DNA of 64,000 nt from Rhodobiaceae bacterium UBA7804 (GTDB taxonomy: Bacteria; Pseudomonadota; Alphaproteobacteria; Parvibaculales; Parvibaculaceae), in contig DLCG01000008.1 of the NCBI GenBank assembly GCA_002480495.1, positions 614,749 through 678,748 on the forward strand, given 5' to 3'. Shown one piece after another: positions 27,157 to 34,125 of the stretch. A model generated the notes under the pieces. That model had not been told where the DNA came from and ran no database searches. It saw only the letters and a program-made list of their open reading frames with translations. The stretch's first letter is position 1. Every line of letters starts with the position of its first letter. A program made the translations under genes and the position numbers.

Positions 27157-28392
27157 ATGGCCATGAAGACGAGTCGCGAAACAGCGCCCCCCGGCCACCC
27201 CGCGCCCTCAGCCGATTCCCCGGTCGGCTCCCGCGCGGCCAAGCGGCCCCACGGGCTCACGGACCATCGCCCTGTCCCCTGCGGGGCGCCCCTCGTACCC
27301 CCGAGCGTCCGCGAGCCTTATCTGCCCGAGAGTGGCCGCCGTGGCCGGGGCGCGCTGACCAACAAGAGCGGCCGCTACGAGCCGCAATCCCGCGAACTCG
27401 TCGATGATGGCTGGGACAATCTCGAAGAGGTGCCCGCTCTCAAGACGCATGTGACGGAAGAGAGCGCGCGCCACATCATCACGCGCAATTCCTCGCCGGA
27501 CATTCCCTTCGACCGCTCGATCAATGCCTATCGCGGCTGCGAGCATGGCTGCGTCTACTGTTTCGCCCGGCCGACCCATGCCTATATGGGCCTCTCTCCC
27601 GGCCTCGACTTCGAGAGCAAGCTCTTCGCGAAGCCCAATGCCGCGCAGCTTCTCGAAAAGGAGCTCGCGAAACCGGGTTACGAAGTCGCGCCCATCGCCA
27701 TGGGCACGAATACCGACCCCTATCAGCCGATCGAGCAGCGCTACCGGATCACGCGGAGCATTCTCGAAGTGCTGTCGGCCTACAACCATCCGGTGACGAT
27801 CCTCACGAAGTCAGCGCGGATCGTGCGCGACATCGACATTCTCTCCTCGCTTGCGGAGCGCAATCTCGTGCGCGTCGCGCTTTCGGTCACGACGCTCGAC
27901 GCGAAGCTCGCCCGTGCGCTCGAACCGCGCGCCTCCACGCCCGCGCGCCGCATCGAGGCGATCAAGCTCCTGTCGGATGCCGGCATTCCGGTCGGCGCGA
28001 TGATCGCACCCATCATCCCGGCCTTGAACGACATGGAGATCGAGAAGCTTCTCACCGGCGTCTCTTATGCAGGCGCGCGCGATGCGAACTTCGTTATCCT
28101 CCGCCTGCCTCTCGAAATCCGCGACATCTTCGTCGAGTGGCTCAACGAACATGCGCCCGACAAGGCTTCCCGTGTCATGTCGCTCATCCGCCAGATGCGC
28201 GGCGGCAAGGATTACGACAGCAAATGGGGCGAGCGTCAGGCGGGCACCGGGCCCTATGCCTGGCAGATCGCGCGGCGCTTCGAAATCCAGTCGAAGAAAC
28301 TCGGCCTCGGTTATCGCTCGCGCGACGGCGTCGCTCTCGACTGCTCGCAGTTCCGTGTCCCCGGAAGAGGCAAGCAACTGGCGTTGCTGTGA
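27157..28392 (+). CDS. PA0069-family radical SAM protein
   Basis: This protein of about 411 residues has the radical SAM cluster motif C-x3-C-x2-C in RGCEHGCVYCFARP (Cys128, 132 and 135 from this start). It belongs to the SplB-related PA0069 family, whose reaction is unknown. The first 75 residues are Pro/Arg/Gly-rich and not conserved, so the true start is uncertain. TATACT at 27150-27155 with TTGTTC upstream (16-bp gap) would start transcription near 27162, at or after the ATGs at 27157 and 27163. The gene is divergent from the cupin operon and is followed closely by the GIY-YIG gene. Confidence 0.9.
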   Translation: MAMKTSRETAPPGHPAPSADSPVGSRAAKRPHGLTDHRPVPCGAPLVPPSVREPYLPESGRRGRGALTNKSGRYEPQSRELVDDGWDNLEEVPALKTHVTEESARHIITRNSSPDIPFDRSINAYRGCEHGCVYCFARPTHAYMGLSPGLDFESKLFAKPNAAQLLEKELAKPGYEVAPIAMGTNTDPYQPIEQRYRITRSILEVLSAYNHPVTILTKSARIVRDIDILSSLAERNLVRVALSVTTLDAKLARALEPRASTPARRIEAIKLLSDAGIPVGAMIAPIIPALNDMEIEKLLTGVSYAGARDANFVILRLPLEIRDIFVEWLNEHAPDKASRVMSLIRQMRGGKDYDSKWGERQAGTGPYAWQIARRFEIQSKKLGLGYRSRDGVALDCSQFRVPGRGKQLALL

Positions 28393-28405
28393 GGGATAAA
28401 GCGGG

Positions 28406-28693
28406 ATGAGCTACTTCGTCTACATCCTCGCCAGCCGGAAAAACGGAACGCTCTATATCGGCGTCACCAATGACATAGCGAGACGCGTCGAGGAGCACCG
28501 TCAAGGCAAGGCTTCGTCCTTCACACGTAAATATGCCGTCCATCGCCTCGTTTATTCCGAGATGCATGAAGACGTCGAAGAGGCAATTCGCCGGGAAAAG
28601 GCGATGAAGAACTGGCAGCGGTCGTGGAAGGTGCGGCTTGTCGAGCGTAGCAATCCCGAATGGGATGATCTCCACGTTTCGCTCAATCATTAG
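28406..28693 (+). CDS. Small GIY-YIG domain protein
   Basis: This 95-residue protein is a single GIY-YIG endonuclease-type domain: YFVYILAS, TLYIGVTNDIARRVEEH, and the downstream Glu in YSEMHEDVEEAIRREK. Such stand-alone proteins are common in alphaproteobacteria, often in several copies, and their role (repair or unknown) is not settled. It starts 14 bp after the radical SAM gene and is slightly less GC-rich than its neighbours. Confidence 0.9.
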   Translation: MSYFVYILASRKNGTLYIGVTNDIARRVEEHRQGKASSFTRKYAVHRLVYSEMHEDVEEAIRREKAMKNWQRSWKVRLVERSNPEWDDLHVSLNH

Positions 28694-28703
28694 CTAAACA
28701 AGA

Positions 28704-28877
28704 GGTGTCATCCTGGCGAAGGCCGGGACCCACTCGCAAGTCAGCTTGTAGAAGCGGGTGATATGGAGAATGCCGGTGCCGGAAATTCAGCGACGCCTTT
28801 CCCGTCAGGCCCTGCTCTCAACTCTTCATGTACGTGAGGCACGGCCAATGGGTCCCGGCCTTCGCCGGGAAGACACC
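28704..28877. repeat. Long inverted repeat, MITE- or palindrome-type element
   Basis: Two 29-bp arms (28704-28732 and 28849-28877) are inverted copies with only two mismatches. Both contain the GGCGAAGGCCGGGACCCA core widely seen as a dispersed repeat in alphaproteobacterial genomes. The arms enclose 116 bp without an ORF of note. The element fills the gap between the GIY-YIG gene and rnhB. Confidence 0.75.
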
Positions 28878-28963
28878 TTGGTTTTGAACAGAGTCAGAGA
28901 AATAAAGGCTTCTCAAAACTTGCCCCCTTCCCCCTTGCTGTGACTCGCGGCACACTCCGGCCC

Positions 28964-29710
28964 ATGCCGCCCGCCCCGAAAAAGAAGCCCCAGAAGCTAA
29001 AGCCGAAGCAGAAGCCGAAGGCGAAGCTTGTCGTCCCGATGCCGGACTACGCCATCGAGACGGAAGAAGGCGCGCCCGCGCGTCTCGTCTGCGGCGTCGA
29101 CGAGGCGGGGCGCGGCCCTCTGGCGGGGCCGGTCGTCGCGGCCGCCGTCATCATCGACATCTCGAACTGCCCGCAAGGGCTTAACGACTCCAAGAAGCTC
29201 GATGCCGCCCGCCGCGAGGCGCTCCTTGCCGAACTCGAAACATGCGCGGAAATCGGCATCGGCATTGCGAGCGTCGAGGAGATCGACAAGGTCAACATCC
29301 TCCACGCGACCATGCTCGCCATGACGCGCGCCGTCGCGAGCCTCCCCCGCGCGCCGCATGTCGCGCTCATCGACGGCAACCGCTGCCCGCCTGGCCTCGT
29401 CTGTTCCTCCCGCGCGGTCATCGGCGGCGACGGGCTCGCCCTTTCGATCGCGGCGGCCTCCATCGCGGCCAAGGTCACGCGCGACCGGATGATGGCAGCG
29501 CTCGCCGAAGCACATCCCGGTTACGGCTTCGAAAATCACATGGGATACGGAACGCCTGCGCATCTCGATGCGCTTTCGCGTCTCGGCGCCTCTCCCGTTC
29601 ACCGCCGCAGCTTCGCGCCCATACGCAAGATATTGAGTCCCGATCTCGTGGAGGGACTCGATCTTGTGTCGGACGAATCCGTTAACTTATTGATTCAAAA
29701 GAATTATTGA
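28964..29710 (+). CDS. rnhB: Ribonuclease HII
   Basis: RNase HII nicks RNA in RNA-DNA hybrids and removes misincorporated ribonucleotides. The 248-residue protein has the catalytic DEAG motif (CGVDEAGRGPLAGP, Asp46 and Glu47), LNDSKKL and the IAAASIAAKVTRD segment. The first 25 residues are a Lys/Pro-rich tail (KKKPQKLKPKQKPKAK) that probably contacts nucleic acid. It starts at ATG 28964. It lies directly upstream of ccrM, and three of the GANTC sites of the ccrM control region fall in the last 60 bp of rnhB. Confidence 0.96.
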   Translation: MPPAPKKKPQKLKPKQKPKAKLVVPMPDYAIETEEGAPARLVCGVDEAGRGPLAGPVVAAAVIIDISNCPQGLNDSKKLDAARREALLAELETCAEIGIGIASVEEIDKVNILHATMLAMTRAVASLPRAPHVALIDGNRCPPGLVCSSRAVIGGDGLALSIAAASIAAKVTRDRMMAALAEAHPGYGFENHMGYGTPAHLDALSRLGASPVHRRSFAPIRKILSPDLVEGLDLVSDESVNLLIQKNY

Positions 29711-29735
29711 CCCCGAATCGCCGCTGACTCATGAT
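29635..29735 (+). promoter_or_regulatory. ccrM promoter region with six GANTC sites
   Basis: A predicted promoter has TTGACC at 29707-29712 and CATGAT at 29730-29735, 17 bp apart. GANTC sites lie at 29635, 29654, 29675, 29692, 29715 and 29726 (first base), spaced 19, 21, 17, 23 and 11 bp. The fifth is in the spacer and the sixth overlaps the -10 box. A GTTAAC (29681-29686) is a possible CtrA half-site. Methylation by the gene's own product could therefore control it. Confidence 0.7.
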
Positions 29736-29776
29736 CGCCGCCTTGTCATTTGCGAGGGGTAAGGCGAGTGGGGCGC

Positions 29777-30895
29777 GTGAGCGAACGGTCCGGCGAGAAG
29801 TCCGGCACGAAAAAAGAAAATCCGGCCGAAATCATCATCCAGGGCGACTGCATCGAGGCGATGAACGCGCTGCCCGAGAAGTCGGTCGACCTCATCTTCG
29901 CGGACCCGCCCTACAACCTCCAGCTCGGCGGCGACCTGACAAGGCCCGACCAGTCCAAGGTCGATGCCGTCAATGACGACTGGGACAAGTTCGCGAGCTT
30001 CCAAGTCTATGACGAATTCACGCGCAACTGGATGAATGCCGCGCGCCGCATCCTGAAGGACACCGGCGCGATCTGGGTCATCGGCTCCTATCACAATATC
30101 TTCCGCGTCGGCGCGACGCTGCAGGATCTCGGCTACTGGATCATGAACGATGTGGTCTGGCGGAAGTCGAACCCGATGCCGAATTTCCGCGGCACGCGCT
30201 TCACCAACGCGCATGAGACGCTCATCTGGGCCGTGCGCGATGCGGACCAGAAGAAATACACCTTCAACTACGACGCCATGAAGGCGCTCAATGACGACCT
30301 GCAGATGCGCTCCGACTGGACGCTGCCGATCTGCACCGGCGGCGAGCGGTTGAAGGATGGCGAAGGCGGCAAGGCGCATCCGACGCAGAAGCCGGAAGCC
30401 CTTCTCCACCGCGTGCTTCTCGCGACGACCAATCCGGGCGATGTCGTGCTCGATCCCTTCTTCGGCACCGGCACGACGGGCGCCGTCGCGAAGAAGCTCG
30501 GCCGCAAGTTCATCGGCATCGAGCGCGAGCAGCGCTACATCAAGGTCGCGCGCGAGCGCATCCGCCAGATCAAACCGGGCGCGGCGGAAGACCTGAAGGT
30601 CACGACCTCGAAGAAGGCCGAGCCCCGCGTGCCCTTCGGCACCATCATCGAGCGCGGGCTGCTGGAGCCCGGCGCGACGCTTTACGATCCGCAGCGCCGC
30701 CACGCCGCGCGCGTCCGCGCCGATGGCTCGCTCGTCTGCCGCGACGCGACGGGCTCGATCCACAAGATCGGCGCGCATGTGCAGGGCCTCGATGCCTGCA
30801 ACGGCTGGACCTTCTGGCACTTCAAGACGGACGGGAAGCTGAAGCCCATCGACATACTGCGCCAGAAGGTGCGCGCCGAGATGGGGGAAGCTTAG
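29777..30895 (+). CDS. ccrM: Cell-cycle-regulated GANTC adenine methyltransferase
   Basis: CcrM methylates adenine in GANTC after replication and sets the methylation state that times gene expression in alphaproteobacteria. The protein (about 372 residues) is a beta-class N6-adenine methyltransferase: catalytic DPPY in FADPPYNLQLGGD (43-46), then KPEALLHR and the SAM loop DPFFGTGTTGA. The C-terminal CcrM-specific domain ends SIHKIGAHVQ, CNGWTFWHFK, as in Caulobacter. GTG 29777 is chosen; GTG 29768 is also possible. There is no restriction partner, as expected for an orphan enzyme. Confidence 0.96.
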   Translation: MSERSGEKSGTKKENPAEIIIQGDCIEAMNALPEKSVDLIFADPPYNLQLGGDLTRPDQSKVDAVNDDWDKFASFQVYDEFTRNWMNAARRILKDTGAIWVIGSYHNIFRVGATLQDLGYWIMNDVVWRKSNPMPNFRGTRFTNAHETLIWAVRDADQKKYTFNYDAMKALNDDLQMRSDWTLPICTGGERLKDGEGGKAHPTQKPEALLHRVLLATTNPGDVVLDPFFGTGTTGAVAKKLGRKFIGIEREQRYIKVARERIRQIKPGAAEDLKVTTSKKAEPRVPFGTIIERGLLEPGATLYDPQRRHAARVRADGSLVCRDATGSIHKIGAHVQGLDACNGWTFWHFKTDGKLKPIDILRQKVRAEMGEA

Positions 30896-30937
30896 GCTTC
30901 ACCTCCTTCGTCATTGCGAGCGCTCTTCTCTTTACTC

Positions 30938-30967
30938 GTCACTGCTGGGCTTGACCCGGCAATCCAG
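30938..30967. repeat. Short dispersed-type repeat with internal hairpin
   Basis: The core GCTGGGCTTGACCCGGC forms a short stem and matches a repeat type common between genes in alphaproteobacteria. It lies just after ccrM and right at the edge of the AT-rich insert that carries the TIR-like gene. Confidence 0.5.
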
Positions 30968-30987
30968 AAGGCGCGGCAGCTTTTTGC

Positions 30988-32055
30988 CTATTTGAAATCG
31001 TTGAATGCTTTCAACAACTTCATCGTTGCGGGCATGTTCAACTCGTCACCGCTATAGCGGCATTCATAGAGCCCTTGAAGATTTGACGGGAGCTTCACCC
31101 CTTCTTCCACCAGAAGAATGAAGTTTCGACCGTACAATGCCATTGCCGCGCCAATTTCGATCAGTACGTTCCCGTTTATCTGAGCGACCTCGGCCCCCTC
31201 ATTGTCGAAGAGAACGCCGTCAACTCCGACATGGATGACGGCGGCCTGGCACCCACGCATATCGTCCATCACTTTGTCGGGGACGGGCTTAGCTGCCGTC
31301 TCCCGCTCCTGAGCAACTACCGCTTCAAATTTTCCGTAAGCGACCAATTCTTTGACTTGCTCAAGAATTTTTTTGTTCTTGCCGTGAGTGATGAAGACAC
31401 GGTTGCCGAGCTTCGCTCCTTTCTCCGGTGCCTGAATTTGTGCGATAGGAGAATCTACCGCGTCTTCGTCTTCGTTTTCGTCATTGCCCTCATTCTCGTC
31501 GGGAACGTTGCGGGGTACTGAGCTCTCGAAAGCCCCTCCCTCAACAAAAGCACGCGCATTCTGCTCGTCAAAATCGAACCTAGTAGGCGCACCTCTCCTC
31601 CCGATGGTTACCGTTCCCAAATCGGCTCCTTCCGCGATCTGAAAAAAGCATACCGCTTGATCGTTGAGAATTTTATCGCTGTCGGAAACGTCGGACTTGA
31701 AATGCTGGTGCCAATGCGCCGCTACTTCGGTCGCAGTCAAAGTGAATTCTTTCCGGTGAATAGCTCGTTCAACTATCGCCCTATAGGGAGCAACTTGAGC
31801 GATTGCATTTCTGAGCGCCTCGGCTTTGTGCACCCCCTTGTCGCGTACAGCGAGCCTTCCCCTTTCTGTAAGGCGCATCTTGCCGCCGTTGTCTTCCACT
31901 AGCCCCCAAAACTTGATTGCCGTGAGCTTCCGCCCATCCAAGATTTTGCTATCCAAGACAGCTTTCGCATCCGAAGTTGTTGCGCCAGTGGGCTTTGTAA
32001 ACAGATAGCCGCACAGCGCATCAATATCCGCGACGGTGGTTCTGATGGGGAGCAT
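30988..32055 (-). CDS. Winged-helix plus TIR-like nucleotide-binding protein
   Basis: This 355-residue protein has three parts. Residues 1-150 look like a winged-helix module (SDAKAVLDSKILDGRKLTA, LRLTERGRLAV-like strand and wing), reminiscent of DUF5343-type regions. Residues 185-212 are a very acidic linker (DENEGNDENEDED). Residues 219-340 match the TIR-like fold of Pfam PF10137: RVFITHGKN at the start and NVLIEIGAAMALYGRN, where Glu300 lies at the position of the TIR catalytic glutamate. PF10137-type domains occur in CBASS effectors as NAD-cleaving modules. The gene is AT-rich and stands alone between ccrM and mutY. A defence role is inferred, not shown. Confidence 0.8.
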   Translation of the reverse strand: MLPIRTTVADIDALCGYLFTKPTGATTSDAKAVLDSKILDGRKLTAIKFWGLVEDNGGKMRLTERGRLAVRDKGVHKAEALRNAIAQVAPYRAIVERAIHRKEFTLTATEVAAHWHQHFKSDVSDSDKILNDQAVCFFQIAEGADLGTVTIGRRGAPTRFDFDEQNARAFVEGGAFESSVPRNVPDENEGNDENEDEDAVDSPIAQIQAPEKGAKLGNRVFITHGKNKKILEQVKELVAYGKFEAVVAQERETAAKPVPDKVMDDMRGCQAAVIHVGVDGVLFDNEGAEVAQINGNVLIEIGAAMALYGRNFILLVEEGVKLPSNLQGLYECRYSGDELNMPATMKLLKAFNDFK

Positions 32056-32212
32056 TTTACCTGCCTCAAAATTTTCCGCGTTATTGCCGCGTCATAAATA
32101 AGAGGCAATTTCTTGAATTCAAGCAAAGATACCAATAGAGATTTGATTCTGGACTTTGGGCAGTTTCGCACTCTTAAAGACTATATATAATTTATTCTTA
32201 TTTGATTTATTC
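32056..32212 (-). promoter_or_regulatory. AT-rich leader of the TIR-like gene
   Basis: The 157 bp between the mutY stop and the TIR-like start are among the most AT-rich in the window; the 60 bases from 32161 contain only 17 G or C. They include a perfect 12-bp palindrome CTTGAATTCAAG at 32112-32123 and AT-rich -10-like hexamers. No ORF is credible here. The palindrome may be an operator, but no single promoter stands out. Confidence 0.4.
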
Positions 32213-33409
32213 CTACCGCTTCGCGAATAGCGGTCCGGCATCGGGCATGGCATGCGCCGCCACCTTCCGCATCACGGTCGGCAGCGCCTCGCCCGCGATT
32301 TCGTCGAGCGGCACCCATGCGCCCTCCCCGGGGACAAGTTTTTTCCGCGTCGTCGCGGTGTAGACTTCGAGCTCCAGGTGGAAATGCGTGAAGGTGTGCT
32401 CCACCAGACCGGGGACAAGTTTCCACTCCGCCTCCAGCGGCGCATGGGCGAGCATATCGTCCGTACCCGGCTTATCCCCGGCCGCCACGCTTTGTGACGT
32501 TTCGATGACGTTTCGATGACGGTCGGCCCGCTTTATCCCCTCCCCCGGGGATAAATCCCGCTTGTCCCAGGGCGTGCCCGGCACTTCCATCATGCCGCCG
32601 AGAAGCCCCTTCTCGGGCCGCCGGCGGAGCCAGACTTCCTCGCCCTTCGTCAGCCAGAAACAGGCGCCGCGTCTCGTCGGCCTCGGCTTCTTCGGCGCGC
32701 GCGCGGGCAATATGGATTGCGTGCCCGCTGCCCGCGCATCGCACAAGTCATTGATCGGACAGCGATTACAGGCAGGGTTCTTCGGCGTGCAGATGGTCGC
32801 GCCGAGATCCATCATGGCTTGCGCGAAGTCGCCCGCGCGGCTTTCCGGCGTCAGCGTCGCCGCCTTCTCGCGGATTTCGGGCTTCACCTGCGGCAGCGGC
32901 GTCCGCAGGTCGAAGAGCCGCGCCACCACGCGTTCCACATTGCCGTCGACCACCGTCGCCGCGCGTCCGAAAGCGATCGCGGCAATCGCCGCCGCCGTAT
33001 AGGGACCTATCCCCGGCAGCTTCCCAAGCCCCTCCACCGTATCGGGAAATTTCCCTCCGTAGTCGGACGATATAACCTTCGCGCAGGCGTGGAGGTTCCG
33101 CGCCCGGCTGTAATAGCCAAGCCCCGCCCACTCCTTCATCACCTCTTCCTGCGGCGCTGCGGCCAGCGCCTCCACCGTCGGCCAGCGCGTGAGAAACCGC
33201 ATGAAATAGGGGCCGACGGTGGCCACCGTCGTCTGCTGCAGCATGATCTCGGAAAGCCAGACGGCATAAGGGTCCGCCTGCTCGCCCCTGCGGGCCCGCC
33301 AGGGCAGCACGCGCGCATGGCGGTCATACCAGGCGAGCAGCGGCACGGCGGCCGCTTTCCTGCTGTTTTCCTTTAGGTTTTTCGGGTTTTTTTTCGTTCG
33401 TGCGGACAT
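32213..33409 (-). CDS. mutY: A/G-specific adenine glycosylase
   Basis: MutY removes adenine paired with 8-oxoguanine. The 398-residue protein has catalytic Glu54 (SEIMLQQT), the HhH-GPD loop LPGIGPYTAAAI, catalytic Asp155 (VVDGNVERV) and the 4Fe-4S ligands C207-x6-C214-x2-C217-x5-C223. The C-terminal half is the NUDIX-like 8-oxoG recognition domain. An unusual charged linker near residues 290-320 is encoded over a tandem 11-bp repeat (32495-32516). It is divergent from the DciA-like gene. Confidence 0.96.
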   Translation of the reverse strand: MSARTKKNPKNLKENSRKAAAVPLLAWYDRHARVLPWRARRGEQADPYAVWLSEIMLQQTTVATVGPYFMRFLTRWPTVEALAAAPQEEVMKEWAGLGYYSRARNLHACAKVISSDYGGKFPDTVEGLGKLPGIGPYTAAAIAAIAFGRAATVVDGNVERVVARLFDLRTPLPQVKPEIREKAATLTPESRAGDFAQAMMDLGATICTPKNPACNRCPINDLCDARAAGTQSILPARAPKKPRPTRRGACFWLTKGEEVWLRRRPEKGLLGGMMEVPGTPWDKRDLSPGEGIKRADRHRNVIETSQSVAAGDKPGTDDMLAHAPLEAEWKLVPGLVEHTFTHFHLELEVYTATTRKKLVPGEGAWVPLDEIAGEALPTVMRKVAAHAMPDAGPLFAKR

Positions 33410-33473
33410 GCCCTAGTCTTCGCCTGCGAGCCTCCCCTCCGTCAATTCGCATGGAAGCCGATTTCGAGTCAGA

Positions 33474-34022
33474 ATGCGCGCCATGACCCCATATGGCCGT
33501 CCCGTCGCAACCTCGCGCTATCGCCTGCCGCCCATCGGCGCGCGAGTGCTCGCGGCCGCGCGCTCGGCCTTCGTGAAGCGCGGCTTTCAGGAGGCGCATG
33601 TTCTCGCGCACTGGCAGGAGATCGTCGGCGCGCAGCTCGCGGAGTTCTCCGCGCCGGAAAAGCTTGTCTTTCCAAGGGGTTCGGGGGATGACGGCGGCAA
33701 CCCCCAGAAAGCGGCAAGGCGGAGCGGCGCCACGCTCACCATTCGCGTGGACGGTCCCATCGCCGTCGAGATCAGGCATCTCGAGCCGCAGATCATCGAA
33801 CGGATCAACTCCTATTATGGATATGGCGCCGTCGCCCGCCTGAAGCTCGTCCAGGGGCCACTACCGCAGAAGCCCCGCCCCCGTTTCCGGCGGATACGCG
33901 CCCTGAAGCCCGAGGAGCGGACGCTCCTCACGCAAGACCTTGAAAAGATTGAGGAACCAGCGCTAAGGGAGGCGCTCGAAAGGCTCGGTGAGAGGGTCAT
34001 CGGGTCGGAGCGCCGACGCTGA
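33474..34022 (+). CDS. DUF721 (DciA-like) protein
   Basis: This 182-residue protein has the DUF721 KH-like core (AHWQEIVGAQLAEFSAPEKL, LTIRVDGPIAVEIRHLEPQIIERIN) followed by a basic, partly helical tail. DUF721 defines DciA, the helicase-loading protein of many bacteria without DnaC, but alphaproteobacteria also carry shorter relatives, so the role is probable rather than proven. ATG 33474 lies 4 bp after a GAGTC (GANTC) site. It is upstream of the dsbA-like and smc genes. Confidence 0.8.
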   Translation: MRAMTPYGRPVATSRYRLPPIGARVLAAARSAFVKRGFQEAHVLAHWQEIVGAQLAEFSAPEKLVFPRGSGDDGGNPQKAARRSGATLTIRVDGPIAVEIRHLEPQIIERINSYYGYGAVARLKLVQGPLPQKPRPRFRRIRALKPEERTLLTQDLEKIEEPALREALERLGERVIGSERRR

Positions 34023-34068
34023 AGCCCTGAGTCCCGATTCTCGGCCCAAGGCAACAGAAAGGTTTGGT

Positions 34069-34097
34069 TGAGGGGTCCCCTCAGCGAAGCCATAATG
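34069..34097 (+). promoter_or_regulatory. Promoter of the dsbA-like gene with overlapping palindrome
   Basis: TTGAGG (34069-34074) and CATAAT (34092-34097) are 17 bp apart. A palindrome (TGAGGGG, one base, CCCCTCA; 34070-34084) overlaps the -35 box and the spacer and could be an operator. Two GANTC sites (34030 and 34037) lie just upstream. Transcription would start near 34104, about 22 nt before the GTG start. Confidence 0.55.
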
Positions 34098-34125
34098 CCC
34101 CAACATCTGGTAGGAAGCAGCTCCC

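Noticed and set aside
29777..32055. Restriction-modification system made of ccrM and the TIR-like gene
   Set aside because: CcrM is an orphan cell-cycle enzyme conserved next to rnhB, and the neighbouring protein has no nuclease motif. The adjacency looks like an insertion, not a functional pair.
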